From: Morchella semilibera
Taxonomy: Eukaryota > Ascomycota > Pezizomycetes > Pezizales > Morchellaceae
Assembly: GCA_009192285.1 (NCBI GenBank)
Contig: CM018604.1
Span: 3,100,001 to 3,164,000, forward strand
Length of the DNA stretch: 64,000 bases
Reading direction: 5' to 3'
Shown: positions 31,506 through 43,427 of the stretch, piece after piece
How positions within the stretch are numbered: position 1 is the stretch's first letter
Layout of the letters: every line of letters starts with the position of its first letter
Translations under genes and position numbers: made by a program
The notes under the pieces: model-generated
Databases searched by the model: none
The model's input: only the letters and a program-made list of their open reading frames with translations
Told to the model about the DNA's origin: nothing

Positions 31506-34500
31506 ATGAGCTCACGTGATATCCAGAATGCTTTATCTAACGCGAAAAGGACGCCTATTCATAGGAGAGAGCCTTCAGCTCAACGTCGACGAAGGGAAGC
31601 TTTAGAGCGTCACAATTCACAGCTTCTAGAAGCATACTCCCCCTTTCCGAACGTTGAGGAGGTTGAAGAGGCTGGAGAGGCTGAAGAGGCTGATTATACA
31701 CCCGCAGACGTCGAGATTGAGCCCGATTCAGAGCCTGAATTAGAGCCATATGTAGAAGATATCGTGCCCCTAGAGGGCCAGGATATATGGACGCCTCAAT
31801 TGGATGATCAAAACCGCTGTTTGGCGGCGGCGGCGGAAGTGGAGATGGCTATTACGGCGGAGACGGAGGTGGGGACGGAGGCACTATATGCGGGCCCAGG
31901 GCTTAGTAAGGTGGCTTGGGAAGCTCCCAAATCAGGACGCCCACTCAGTGCTTTCCTCTTAGCTTTTGCCGTATGGTGTGATAGGATTAACCTCTCTAGG
32001 GCAGATTATTCAGCCTTCTACGAGGTGGTGAAGCTTTCTTACGATAATCGTGAGTCGTGGGAAGAGCTTCCTAAGAAGTTGGATACCCTGCAGCATATAT
32101 ATCAATCGCACCTCCCTGCACCTCCTATATACGAAAGAGATATTGATCTATGCTTAGATAAGCAACCTACTGGCCAATCAGGTGCAGGAAAGGTCTATCA
32201 TTTCGACCAGATTCACCTGACGGAGACTATCCTGCAATCAAAGGAGCTTACTAAGCATATGCACTTCGGTATGGCGGAGTTGGTTGATCAACCATCGGAA
32301 CTATGGCATGGGGAGGCTTGGGCGGAATTCATACGGACGTGTAGTGGGCAATTCGCTCTGTACCCTGACGGTCAAACCCTCTGTTTACTAGTGTTTTGAA
32401 CCATGTTGACCGAGTTTGACAGTTAAACCGGTCTTTCCTTCGGATATCGTGCTTTACAGGACGCCAGAGACCGGCACGACGATCCACCTACATCAGCAAA
32501 CTCAACTTATGACTGCAGTCTCCCAACAGTCTCCCAAGTCTCCTGAAAGTCTCCTGAGACTCCTGGAGATATTTTGAGTCTCCTGAGGCTCAGGAGACAT
32601 CAGGAGACAAATGGAGTCTTGCTGATGTAGGGCGGATTCGCAGTGTCTACCAGGACCTACGCCAAGCTTCCCCCCTTCCGGCGCCGATTATCCTATATAT
32701 TGATCAATTAATTAGATATGCCGACCTAGCACTTGATATTCAGGGACTAGTTGATTATCATTACCCTACGGAGTGCTTTTTGATTGAGGGCTTGGCACCT
32801 ACACTGATTCTAGCCAATCAAATCATCTCTAGATATCAAAATCTCCGGTTTGATAGAGACTACCGGGAACGTAGGGAAATCACCGAAGAAGCCGAGCTCC
32901 GAAGCACCCAGGAAGCCGCCCGGGAGAGGGTCGCAGAAGCACGCCGGCAAGTACGTCGGGAAGTCGGTAAGCGTGTGAATAAGCCCCGGAATCGGGCACC
33001 AAACCGAGGCACGGGTATGCCCCCTCCACCTATACCAGGGACTGCGTACCATGCGTTTATCACAGTACGGCGGGTAATCGATGTCTCAAAACGCTCAATT
33101 AGGGCTGTCCGCCTTACCCATCCAATCAGAGGCGAGCTCGAGATAGATATATACGGTCGAGATATGCTAGAGAGGTGTTTTGTATCACGTGCAGGAGATA
33201 GGCCGATCAGATGCATGCCCCAAATGACGTTTATCGACGGTTTTGGGCTCTACCGGAATATGTATAGGTCGTTGACGGGTAAGCCCCAAATACCCCTCCC
33301 TTTGGGTATCTCATGGTTTCGGCTACAACTCAAATACCCCCCCCTTTGGATATCTACTGATTGGATATAGGGATATATATGATACCGTCGAATCTACCCC
33401 TTAGAGAGAGAAGTCGATTGGTTAACGTCTTCCCGCTGACACTGGGACCCCACGGCAGTGGGTTAGCCGACGTTTTGGGGTGCTTGGAAGCTTCTTCGAA
33501 GGCTCTAGAAGGAGGGTTAACCCTGCTTATTCCCGACGAATCAGGCACCGGGAACCTAATCGAAACATTCGTTTCCAGCCTTACGCTCGGATACCTCGGA
33601 GATATGCCACAGCAAAACGACTGCGCAGGCTTCCTACGGCATACCGCTCTATACGGGTGCCGAAGCTGCCGAGTCCTGAAGGCTATATACGGTGACCTGG
33701 ACTACGATATATCCAGCAAGGGTAGATATCATCACGAGACGTCGAAAATTAGAGCTCAAACGGCAACTATGCCCCCTTCTGTACAGAAGAAGCACCTTAA
33801 CTCGCTAGGAATCAGCGTACCCCCCCCTCCTGTTTTGAAGCTCGCTCCTGCGATAGATATATGTAGAAGCTTCCCAGCTGACCCACCTCACGCGGAGATG
33901 GCGGGGATTGGGCGCTTACTACAGGACTTGCTTATTCAAAACCTCCTCCTGCCCGCTGCCCGAGATGCATACGGGAATGCCTTCCGGACTATATCCATAC
34001 CCCTTGGGTGGGGGCGTGTCCAGAATCCGGTACGGCACAGAGGTTCATGGGATCTTAGTGAACAGACCAGAGCTTGCGTCTTGACACCAGTTTTACTGCG
34101 GAATCAGATGTCCAACCAATGGCTACACCCTACTCTGATACGAACCATCAAATCCCAATTCGGTACTGAGCTTCAGACACTTCCCCTCCGTAGGGAGTGT
34201 GATATGATAACCCTGGTATTCAGCCATCTAGCACAGGCATATTATATGCTCACGAAGCCATATACAAGTCCAGATATGGCGGCGGAGACGACGAGGTTGA
34301 TCATTCAGGTACGGAGAAGCTTCCAGAAGCTCGTAAGGTGCGCAATAATTGCCAAAAGGGTAGGCGGCGGCGCTAGGGAGGGGCGGCAATCGCGTGCCTC
34401 GTCGGTGGCTAGCAACCCCGTGGATGAAGCGGTACCTCAGGGAGCCAATCAAGAAGCCGCTAGGGACCTGGAAAAGTGGATTAACCGTCCAAATATCCAT

Positions 34501-35229
34501 GTAGGGCTCCACTACGAGATATACTGCAGGCAGTACGGTACACTGTGGAATACCAACGTCTTGATCGGAGAGCAATATCACCGACTATTTAAGCGCCAAG
34601 CCGCTAACACTAATCACAGACACGTGGATTTGCACCTCCTACGGCACGAGGGTAGGAAAAAGGCTCTACGATTCATTCTAGAAGGTGCTTTTGACGCCGT
34701 TAAGCCGGAGATATCACGTGCCTTCGCCGCCCTACAAATATCGTGCCCTACTTTGATCGAATATCTGCTTCCGGCATCTTCACACCGCTTTTTAGAGCCT
34801 TCGGAGGCGGAATTAGGGCTCAGGTTAGGCTCTACAGCCAATCACATTAATCCTAGAGTCCTAAATAGGATACCGGCATACTATATTAGAGACATATCCC
34901 TACTTCCGACTAAAACAGGAGCTTCTGCAGTCTTCGACGGCATGCTATTGGAAGCTTACATCAGAGATTATGGGCGTACTAATATGCTAGGTTTGGGTGC
35001 CAAAGGGAAGCTTACATAAGATATGGGTGTACTAATCTGCTAGGTTTGGGTCCCAAAAACTACATATATTATCAGCGATTTACTTCTGTCGACGCGGAAG
35101 CCCAAAAGCGGCTTGGGTATACTACGGGCACCTATATCCAATTGAAGCATAACGATTCGGAATTTCTGATTGGCCGAATCGAGTATCTCTTCACACATAA
35201 TCTCCACCAAAACGAGCGCTTATTCGTGT
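31506..35229 (+). pseudogene. Plavaka-like (Tnp2/CACTA-related) DDE transposase, broken
   Basis: The gene is spread over frames 31506-32399, about 32630-33370, 33361-35019 and 35046-35231. Family-like blocks appear in order. An acidic N terminus is followed by FGMAELVDQPSELWHGEAWAE. Then come MTFIDGFGLYRNMYRSLTG, NLPLRERSRLVNVFPLTLGP, LGYLGDMPQQNDCAGFLRH and GCRSC. FPADPPHAEMAGIGRLLQDL matches the D-P-x-H block seen in Tnp2, Plavaka and KDZ enzymes. Breaks include a stop at 32397, the MITE at 32491-32627, and short tandem duplications near 33285-33355 and 34965-35050, each causing a frame change. The last piece (IYYQRFTSVDAEAQKRLGY) is a normal C terminus. The exact family within the CACTA/KDZ group is uncertain. 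Confidence 0.65.
32491..32627 (+). mobile_element. 137-bp MITE, copy 5, inside the transposase
   Basis: It has the same ends and length, flanked by TA (32489-32490 and 32628-32629). Taking out the element and one TA joins TIHL to GRIRSVYQDL in one frame, so it interrupted coding sequence. Confidence 0.93.
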
Positions 35230-35231
35230 AG

Positions 35232-36259
35232 TTATACATAAAGGGGGGGGTTTCCGGCGCCAAAAAATCGTTTCGTCGCGATCCCAAGGTTTCGAAACAA
35301 AAGCATATCGTTTTTTCGACGCTTTTCCATGTATATAGAGAATCTAGTATTTAATAGAGGTTTAATCCGTGAAACGCACCAATCTAGAGCCACAGTTATT
35401 TTACGTGTAAGGACGCATCAGGCTTTTTAAGCGAATAAACATCTCTTAAACATCCTTTTTCAATAAGACTTTTATGGGCATTATCACGTCTCCTAATACC
35501 AAAAGAATATCAGACTTCGCGAAAAGTTAGTCTAATAGCGACGTTAAAAAAAATATCAGATTAAATTTCAAAAAAGGCTAATATGTCGATTATGTAAGCA
35601 TCATATCTGGCTGATAGGAATATCCGTTCCGGCGTTAAAGTATGTATATAGTATTAAATTGTGAAATAAATAAGAATTTAATCTGTGAAATTTCCCTATG
35701 CAGAACAAGTGTGAGTACTGGCCTACCTGCGCATTTGGGTTTTTCAGTGAGTAAAATCAGTATTATATAGGACTTCTCCATGATATCATATGATAAAAAT
35801 ATCAGACTGAGCCAAAAGTTAGCTTCAACGAGGCATGATAAAAAATATCATATGAAACGCCAAATCAGCCATATATCATGTTTAACTAGACCCTATATCA
35901 AGCTGATAATACTATGTGGACTGGCGGTAAAGTATGTACAAGCCATCTTGGAAACGTCCAGATTTTGAGCTCTGCACTCACACCCCTGCAGATAGCACGT
36001 GGTTCCCCGATGGGAAGCTGCGGCAACCCTTCTACCGCGTAATTTCATATTCAGAAAAACCCCGCCAAGGCTATGGCATGCACTAGTGGTCGGGTCCGGA
36101 AACGTCGTGACAATACAATATGAGTACCAGTTAGTTCGGAATGCTTGTCGGTCAATTCGAGTGATTTCACATGACGGAATCTTTTTGCTGGTTAAATCCA
36201 CGATATAATACATGTATATTCGAATTTACTCCGCAACAACTACCTCCCCTCTAGCCCTA
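35232..36259. other. Right subterminal region of the transposon nest
   Basis: AT-rich and non-coding. It contains two diverged tandem copies of the transposon terminus (about 35490-35645 and 35790-35937), each with AATATCAGACT...AAAAGTTAG near its start and GGCG.TAAAGTATGTA at its outer end. No gene is visible up to the end of PEX1. Confidence 0.65.
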
Positions 36260-39200
36260 TTACATTAAACTGCTCCTTCCTCCCACCTCGGTGCTCCCCT
36301 GGCCTGTGGGCATTTCTCCATTTCTCTGCCCAACGAATTCTGTGTATATTGCCTCTAGTCTCTTCCTTTCATCTGGAGCTATACTAGGACGCGTAGAGCT
36401 TAAAGAGCTCTCGACGTGGTCCCAGGTGATCATGACCTCCGTTTTCCCGTCGCAGTCTAATGCCCTTTCTTCTTCAGCTGCTTGAAACGCTCTACCTTCC
36501 TCAGAAGGAGTGAGATCGCGGAGGCGTTGTTTCTTTTTCAGTGCTTCCAACTATAAAACGTAAATGTCAGTGCTAATTTTGTGCTAGACGAATGGAGGAA
36601 TTAATACTTTCTCCATAAGAACAAGTCGTTCCTTTAGCAGTTTCTTTGCTGCTAGGCTCTCTTCCACCTTGCCTTTACCCTTGCGGCTATCTCCCCAAAC
36701 AAACTCTAGAAACTCTACATCTTCACCACGCTCCTTCTCTCTTTGATCGCTGGTACCCTGCTCCTCTCGCTTTCGAACCTCCTCACCAATCATGCCCTGA
36801 ACGGCCTCGAGGTGAGCGTTATAGAGTACTGCTTGTAGGTCTGCCCCAGAGAACCCTTCTGTTCTTCTAGCAAGCTCCCTGAGGTCCACTGTATGGTCGA
36901 TATGTAGCATACCGTCCCCTACAATGGCTTCAAAGATCTCGAGCCTATCCTGTGAGTTTGGCATATCACAGAGCAGAGATTTGTCCAATCGCCCAGGGCG
37001 CAATAGCGCAGGATCAATGAGGTCAGGCCGAGAGGTGGCAGCAAGGACATACACACCATCCAACCCTTCAGCCCCGTCCATCTGAGTCAGCATCTGATTG
37101 ACAACACGGTCTGTGACACCGGTGCTGTCATGACCTCTCTTTGGTGCGATGGAGTCGAATTCGTCAAAGAACAAAACGCATGGTTTTGCACCGGAGGCCC
37201 GTTCGAATAAATCACGAACGCTTTTTTCCGATGCACCAATATACTTGTTCAGGATCTCCGGTCCTTTTACAGAGATGAAGTTGAGGCCACACTCTCCAGC
37301 TACAGCAGAGGCAAGAAGTGTTTTCCCACAACCGGGATAACCGTACAAGAGTAATCCAGAACGGAGACGGAGAGGGCATGATGCAAAAATCGGTGCATAT
37401 TTAGTTGGCCATTCAAGCGTCTCCAACAGGATCTTTCGCGTCTCTGTTAGGCCTCCAATGTCCTTCCATCGGGCTCCGGAGGTCTGCAGCTTCACACCAC
37501 GAAGACCAGCAGGAACAAAGCCCTTTAGAGCGGCGTCGAAGTCGACTCGTCGGAGCACAAGAGCTTCTTGGGAAAGGCGGTTGTGACCGGCATCGACCAT
37601 GCGCACTACAGCTTCGTGCCTAGCTCGTCCAACGAGAAGTACGAGATCACCCGGCATATATCCCTCCGTCTTTGCGGCAATATCCCTCAAGTCCAACCCT
37701 TTCTCAAGGACGCCATCTTTACCAATCACCCCCTCGAGTACGATTCGTCTCCCCTCTTTACTCATCGCCTTCAAGCTTACGATTTCCCTAAATACGTGTC
37801 CGCCGATGACAAGGTTATGCGTGCTCTCTTTGGCTTGACAGCTTCCAAGAACTACAACACCCCTTTTCACGCCACTTCCCCCAGAAGTATATTTTTTCAC
37901 TGCAGCCACTACAATCTCTGCAACCTGCCGCACACGGGAATTGTCCTGGTTTTCGGATTCCGAAGCGCATAACCTGTCAAGGTCATCCAAGATTACTACA
38001 GTTTTCCCAGTCTTTCCTGCAGTCCATGCAGCTTCATTAAACCAACGTGAGACTTGTTCCTTCACTGTTCCAACTCTTTCCTCCGCCATTTTCGAGAGCG
38101 AACCGGGGTCGACGACTCTGTGGAAGTGGGGAGAGCCAGAGAGATGTTTAGCAATAAGACGGAGAATGCTTGTCTTTCCCGAGCCGTGGGCACCGGAAAG
38201 AAGGACTGAGGACGATGACAAAAGACTTGTAGTAATATTATTGAGGATATCGTCAACTCCTACAATCGGCGTCTCCTTCTCATCCGGTGTAAAGATAGTC
38301 TCGCTTGTTTCCTTCGGTGCAATTGGTTTCGGGACAGGGGCGCCCAGCTCTATGGGGAGTCGTTTATCAGTTGCAAGGACCCACTTGATGGCTGTTGAGG
38401 AATCGGTGCCATCAGTAGACGAAAGTTCAATCCGTATGATACCACCGGTGGTAATAGGAGAGTCTTTGACGGCTGGAAGAATCAAATTATCCGTTATTGC
38501 ACCCTCGAGAATGTACTCTCCCGGGGAGATAGCACTTTTGTCCTCCTCGATCATGGCCTTAGTACCATTTCGCTGTCTTCTTGGACCTAGGACCTCTTGC
38601 AACCTAGCAATTGCTGCCTCCTCAAGTCTTTTCGTTCCTCCGCCCCATTTCAGTCCCGCATCCTTCTCAACACCCTGGAATGGGAAGACCTTAATCTTCG
38701 CTATGTTTTTGACGGGAATTTGTGATGGCGCGGGTTCGATGCGAATCATATCTCCTACCTGTCCCGGAGCAAGGTGAAGGGCTGTCGATAGGAGCCGGGA
38801 GAGTGCAATATGCGTCCCATCTGGCGCAGATGGCCATTGCTTGATCACCGCTACGAGTTTAGTTGCTGGCATAATTTCTGGAGTAACATCTTTCTTGTCC
38901 TTTTTATCCTTCTCATCCGGCTGCTGAGCTTGTGCCTGGGAAGGATCTAGTGGTGGTGCAAGGCCTGGCGGCTTAACGACTGAGACTACTACGTGCGATA
39001 CTCCCCGGAGCTGGCGTGCAGAAAACATCATGGTTGGATCGAGATAAACCGCCATCCCCTTCCCACCCTCAGCAATCTCCTCCTCCTCTTCATTGTCTAG
39101 TTCTGTTTCTTCGTCATCGTCGGTTCTAGGAATATATTGAATTGCGGGTAGAGCTACGGCTCTCAGAAAAAGTGCATTTGATGAAACGGCTGATCCTTCG

Positions 39201-40107
39201 CTCTTCTTCTTTCCCGAGGTCGTCTTTGTACTTGTTGTGCTTTTTGCGCCTCTACTAGATCTTCTCTGTCGAGTTTTTGGAGCAACGACAATCTCGGCGT
39301 CTGGGGAAATTTTCGCAAACCCATTGGGAGATGAAAGGGCTGACTCGGGCTCGACCTTTGTTAGGCGAATTGACGCGGTAGATGTAGGAGAAAGATAGAC
39401 GCTTATTGGATGGGCGGGAGACACGCAACGAATTTGGGTGATTAAGTTGAGCTCAAGGAAATTGGCGTGGAGCTCAATAATTTCCCAGTCACTCGGAGTA
39501 AGTGGTTCGATATGCAATGTATGGGCCGGCGGAGGGTCAAGGTGCAGGTGGAGGGAAACCTGGTTGTTGTTTAGTCGAGCCCACGATATATGCGCAACAA
39601 AGGTATATAACAAAAGAGGATCTATGATGTAGTGGTATGATGTAGTGGTATTAAGGCAGAAGGAGGATACAAGCACGAAAGTTCGGTATAGTAATAATAA
39701 CAAGTTGAGTTATAGGTTATAGAGGGTATAGGTTCGGTAAACTGTGGGTCAGGCACAATAAGGAGTTGTCACACCTTGGACCCTTCACTCAACCCCACGT
39801 TCCTCGCAAAAGCCGGATCCATCTCCACCACTGCATCTTCCGCTCTCCCTGCGCCTGGCTTCCTTTTACTTGACATTCCCGTCCATCCCGCATACGCACA
39901 TCTCGCAGTACTCGTTGTGCCCGAGCTGTTTGAGGTAGTTGTCCGGAATGAGATCTCAACAACTACATTTTGGGCAGGAGTATTACTGTTGGTAAGCACT
40001 GACACGAGGGATGTAGGAAGGTTGAGGAAACAGTTCTTAAGTGGAGAGAAGGAAACTGTAGCTGGTGTTGCAGGTGGGGAGGTTTTTCGTGAAGCTGCGT
40101 GAGGCAT
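36260..40107 (-). CDS. PEX1: Peroxisomal AAA ATPase PEX1, three exons, 1191 aa
   Basis: The exons are 40107-39775, 39559-36608 and 36550-36260, with GT-AG introns of 215 and 57 bp, and the joined frame is 1192 codons. The N terminus (PLKNCFLNLPTSLVSVL, YAGWTGMSS) is the PEX1 double-psi barrel. The first AAA domain has GAHGSGKTS (about residue 565) and VVILDDLDRL. The second has GYPGCGKTLLASA (about 851), VLFFDEFDSIAP and RPDLIDPALLRPGRLD. The first domain is the degenerate one, as in PEX1 generally. With PEX6 it forms the motor that pulls ubiquitinated PEX5 from the peroxisome membrane. Length and domain order are normal. It starts back to back with MCM7. Confidence 0.95.
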
Positions 40108-40719
40108 CGTGCAAAGCTGGTGTAGATATTAAGATATGGTTATTGTGATTGATTGATGGTGTGTGTCAGTCAAAGGGTGAAGAAGGAGAGTGTTTATCTG
40201 TATATATGAATGCAGAGCCCGCCAACAGAACTCGGGGTTCAGATGGCTGCTGAGTGCTGAGGTGTCTGAGACCGAAGCCGAGGCACAATTGGCCGTCGCG
40301 GAGGTGCAGGTGCTAGGTACAACCATAAACCGATCCACACTCTGTCACTAAGCAATATTGCGATTATTGCTCCCTCAACGATAAACTCTTGGTGCTTCCT
40401 ATAAGGTCTGCCATATACATCTTCCGCCCTGATTAACAGGGGCTGGAATATCTAGATCTTGGGTCAAATCAGATCCTCCCAACACGGTAAATTGTTGACT
40501 CTCACCTACGAACGCGTGTAACAGTGCAACAACGATAAACGCACGCGTTCTTGTTACTGGCCATCCAACAAACCTAACCCCTTCCCTTGACAACAGAACA
40601 AACCTCTTTCTCTGGTCTCTTGTGTCTTTATTGTCACCGACACCCTGTGCTCGACCACCCCCACTATCCATCAATTAATTGTTTAATACCCTTGAAGGTG
40701 TCCTGCTTATACCGCAAAC
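40108..40719. promoter_or_regulatory. Shared PEX1/MCM7 upstream region
   Basis: 612 bp lie between the two start codons. No TATA box stands out. The sequence before MCM7 is pyrimidine-rich (40560-40690), as is usual for fungal housekeeping promoters. I find no MluI-type ACGCGT core, only an ACGCGTG/ACGCGTT pair at 40511 and 40542. Confidence 0.5.
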
Positions 40720-42468
40720 ATGGCCCAGCTTCCGACTATGAAGCTGGATGTCGACTACGACAAACAGCAAAGTATGCCCCTCTCTCTTGATCATTGACCA
40801 AGTCCTGTCCTTGGGCCGCAATTCCCCCCCCCCCCCCCTTCAAAGAAGAGTTTATCGCTAATTATAGATTAGTTGCATTTCAGTCTTTTCTCACGGAATT
40901 CAAAAGTACAACTGTCACGGAAGCCGATGCCCGTGATGCTTTGTCAAATCTCAACATGGACGATGAGGAGGAGGATATGGATATGAACGACACTCCCGGT
41001 CGCCGGTCTACGCGATCGGGCGGCGCCAGAAGGCGTGCTGGGAGGAGGCCAAGAGCTGCGGTACAGGAGCCTAAGCTCAAGTACATGGTGCAGCTACAAG
41101 AAATTGCGAACAGAGAGCGGGAATCGATAACAATTGAGTTGGATGATCTCAAAGAGGTATTTCTAAACAAGTGTGGGGGGAATCTACCAGCGCAGGCTAA
41201 TAATTTTGGTATAGTATGAGGAGGTGTATCCTGCGGATGAGTCATTGAATTTAGTTTCTTCGATAAACAAGAATTGCGCACACTATATTGAAATATTCTC
41301 GAGAGCAATTGACAAAGTTATCCCTCCAGAGACACTTGAAAACACGTAAGAACCTCAGCCACATGCTCACCACACGATACAATACTAACTCACTTCAAGG
41401 TACAATGACGATGTACTCGATGTCATTCTCACACAGCGCCGAAACCGCAACATCGCCGCTGCTGATTCAGGCACTGACCCACTCTCCCTTGACGATGCCC
41501 CTCAACTATTCCCCGCGCTTCTTACTCGTCGCTACCAGGTCTACTTCAAACCTCTCACCCCCACCGGCAGTGAGGGTAGTAAGGCTATGGCTGTTCGTAA
41601 TGTCCGCGGAGCCCATCTAGGTCATCTCATTACCGTCCGCGGTATCGCTACCCGCGTCTCAGATGTGAAGCCGACCGTCCTAGTTAATGCATATACATGC
41701 GATCGTTGTGGCTCTGAAATCTTCCAAGAGATCAAGACCAAGTCCTTTGCCCCGCTTGTTGATTGCCCTTCGCAGGAATGCAAGAATAATGATGCTCGTG
41801 GTCAACTCTTCATGTCCACTCGTGCTTCAAAGTTTCTTCCGTTCCAGGAAATCCGTATCCAAGAAATGTCCGATCAGGTTCCAGTCGGCCACATCCCCCG
41901 TACTCTCACCGTCCATGCGCATGGGTCCCAAACCCGCACCGTTAACCCGGGCGAAATTGTCGATATTTCTGGAATTTTTCTCCCAACGCCGTATACCGGT
42001 TTTAAGGCGATCAAGGCAGGACTCCTCACAGATACCTATCTCGAGGTAATGCATGTGGAACAACACAAAAAGCAGTACGACGATATTGTTGTAGACCCGC
42101 GTACAGTCCGACGCATTGAGGAACTTCGCGCGGCTGGTAACCTATATGATACTCTTGCCAAGTCAATTGCGCCAGAGATTTATGGTCATGAGGATGTCAA
42201 GAAGTGCCTCCTCCTCCTACTCATTGGTGGCGCAACCAAAGAAATGGGTGATGGTATGAGAATTCGTGGTGACATCAATGTCTGCCTTATGGGAGACCCT
42301 GGTGTGGCCAAATCTCAACTTTTGAAATACATCTGTAAAGTTGCTCCTCGCGGTATCTATACCACTGGTCGCGGTTCCTCGGGTGTTGGTCTTACTGCGG
42401 CCGTCATGCGTGACCCCGTCACCGATGAGATGGTGCTTGAGGGGGGTGCTCTTGTTCTTGCAGACAAC

Positions 42469-42501
<33 letters not shown>

Positions 42502-43427
42502 GACGACTCTGATAGAACAGCAATTCATGAAGTCATGGAACAGCAGACAATCTCTATCTCAAAGGCTGGTATCACCACATCTTTGAATGCACGGACTTCC
42601 ATCCTTGCAGCCGCAAATCCGTTATATGGGCGCTACAATCCCAAGATCTCGCCAGTGGAGAACATCAATCTCCCCGCAGCTTTACTGTCCCGTTTTGATA
42701 TCCTGTTCTTGATTTTGGATACCCCAACTAGAGAGAGCGACGAAGAGTTGGGACGTCACGTGACCTTCGTGCATATGGAAAACCGTCACCCCGAAATGGA
42801 CTTTGAGCCATTAACACCGAGCGAGATGCGAATGTACATTGCTCAAGCCAGGCAGAAACGACCAGTAATCCCGAAGGAAGTGGCAGACTATATTGTTGGA
42901 GCTTACGTTAGTATGCGGAAGAACGCCAAGAAGGCAGAGAGTGAGAATAGGTAGGTTCTTCACCCATCACACTTGAATTCGTATCTAACATGCCCAGACA
43001 ATTCACACACGCCTCCCCACGTACTCTTCTGGGCATAATTCGTCTCTCACAAGCTCTTGCCCGTCTTCGTTTCGCCGACGAAGTTGTCATTGAAGACACC
43101 GACGAGGCTCTACGCCTCATTGAAGTTTCGAAGGCCTCCTTATACGGAAAAGATGACTGGGACGAGGATAATACTGTGAGCTCCAATATCTATAACATCA
43201 TCCGCTCGCTCGCTTTCCCTGGCGGCTCCGCCGCTGGCGACAGAAATGGCGAGCTGAGCATGAGGACCGTGAGGGACCGTGTACTGGCAAAGGGATTCAC
43301 GGATAATCAGCTTGCAGAGGTGGTCGATGAGTATGCTGCGCTGGACGTATGGCAAGTAGCGGGCGAGGGTACAAAATTGATTTTTGTCGGCATGGATGAC
43401 GAGGAGGCAATGGATGTGGATATGTAA
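40720..43427 (+). CDS. MCM7: Replicative helicase subunit MCM7, five exons, 815 aa
   Basis: The exons are 40720-40771, 40873-41156, 41215-41345, 41400-42950 and 42998-43427. The introns are all GT-AG, and the joined frame of 816 codons ends [11 protein letters not shown]. The zinc finger reads [10 protein letters not shown]...CPSQEC. The AAA core has [14 protein letters not shown] (Walker A), [11 protein letters not shown] (Walker B), [10 protein letters not shown] and LLSRFD (arginine finger). [16 protein letters not shown] and [10 protein letters not shown] are MCM7-specific rather than general MCM features. It works in the MCM2-7 ring in the nucleus. The first intron carries a run of about 16 C. 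The C terminus is acidic. Confidence 0.95.

Larger units (their letters stand above)
19271..35645. mobile_element. Large Plavaka-like (CACTA-related) DNA transposon with nested insertions
   Basis: The termini are 35-bp perfect inverted repeats at 19271-19305 and 35611-35645, containing ACTTTAACGCCGGAACGG. Between them lie inverted subterminal repeats, a tandem array, and a divergent gene pair: an accessory gene on the minus strand (31238 to 21968) and a DDE transposase on the plus strand (31506 to 35229). The 7.95-kb gypsy element at 22757-30703 and two MITEs inserted later; without the gypsy element the transposon would be about 8.4 kb. The flanks do not show a convincing target duplication. 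Both genes are broken, so this copy cannot move by itself. Confidence 0.7.
17902..35937. mobile_element. Outer transposon boundary of the 18-kb nest (related TIR pair)
   Basis: The left terminus (about 17902-17945) and the inverted right terminus (about 35893-35937) share TACCGCCAGTCC and a following ATATCAG/ATTATCAG block. Subterminal sequence on each side is also related to that of the inner pair. On the left, a CCTGATTGGGCAATAACTCTGA block near 18000 matches 19377-19400. On the right, 35790-35937 is a diverged copy of 35490-35645. Either an older copy of the family took a second one inside it, or the termini were duplicated. I see no clear target duplication. Confidence 0.6.

Noticed and set aside
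37941-38777. 278-codon plus-strand frame
   Set aside because: It is antisense to the conserved PEX1 AAA region and is a shadow.
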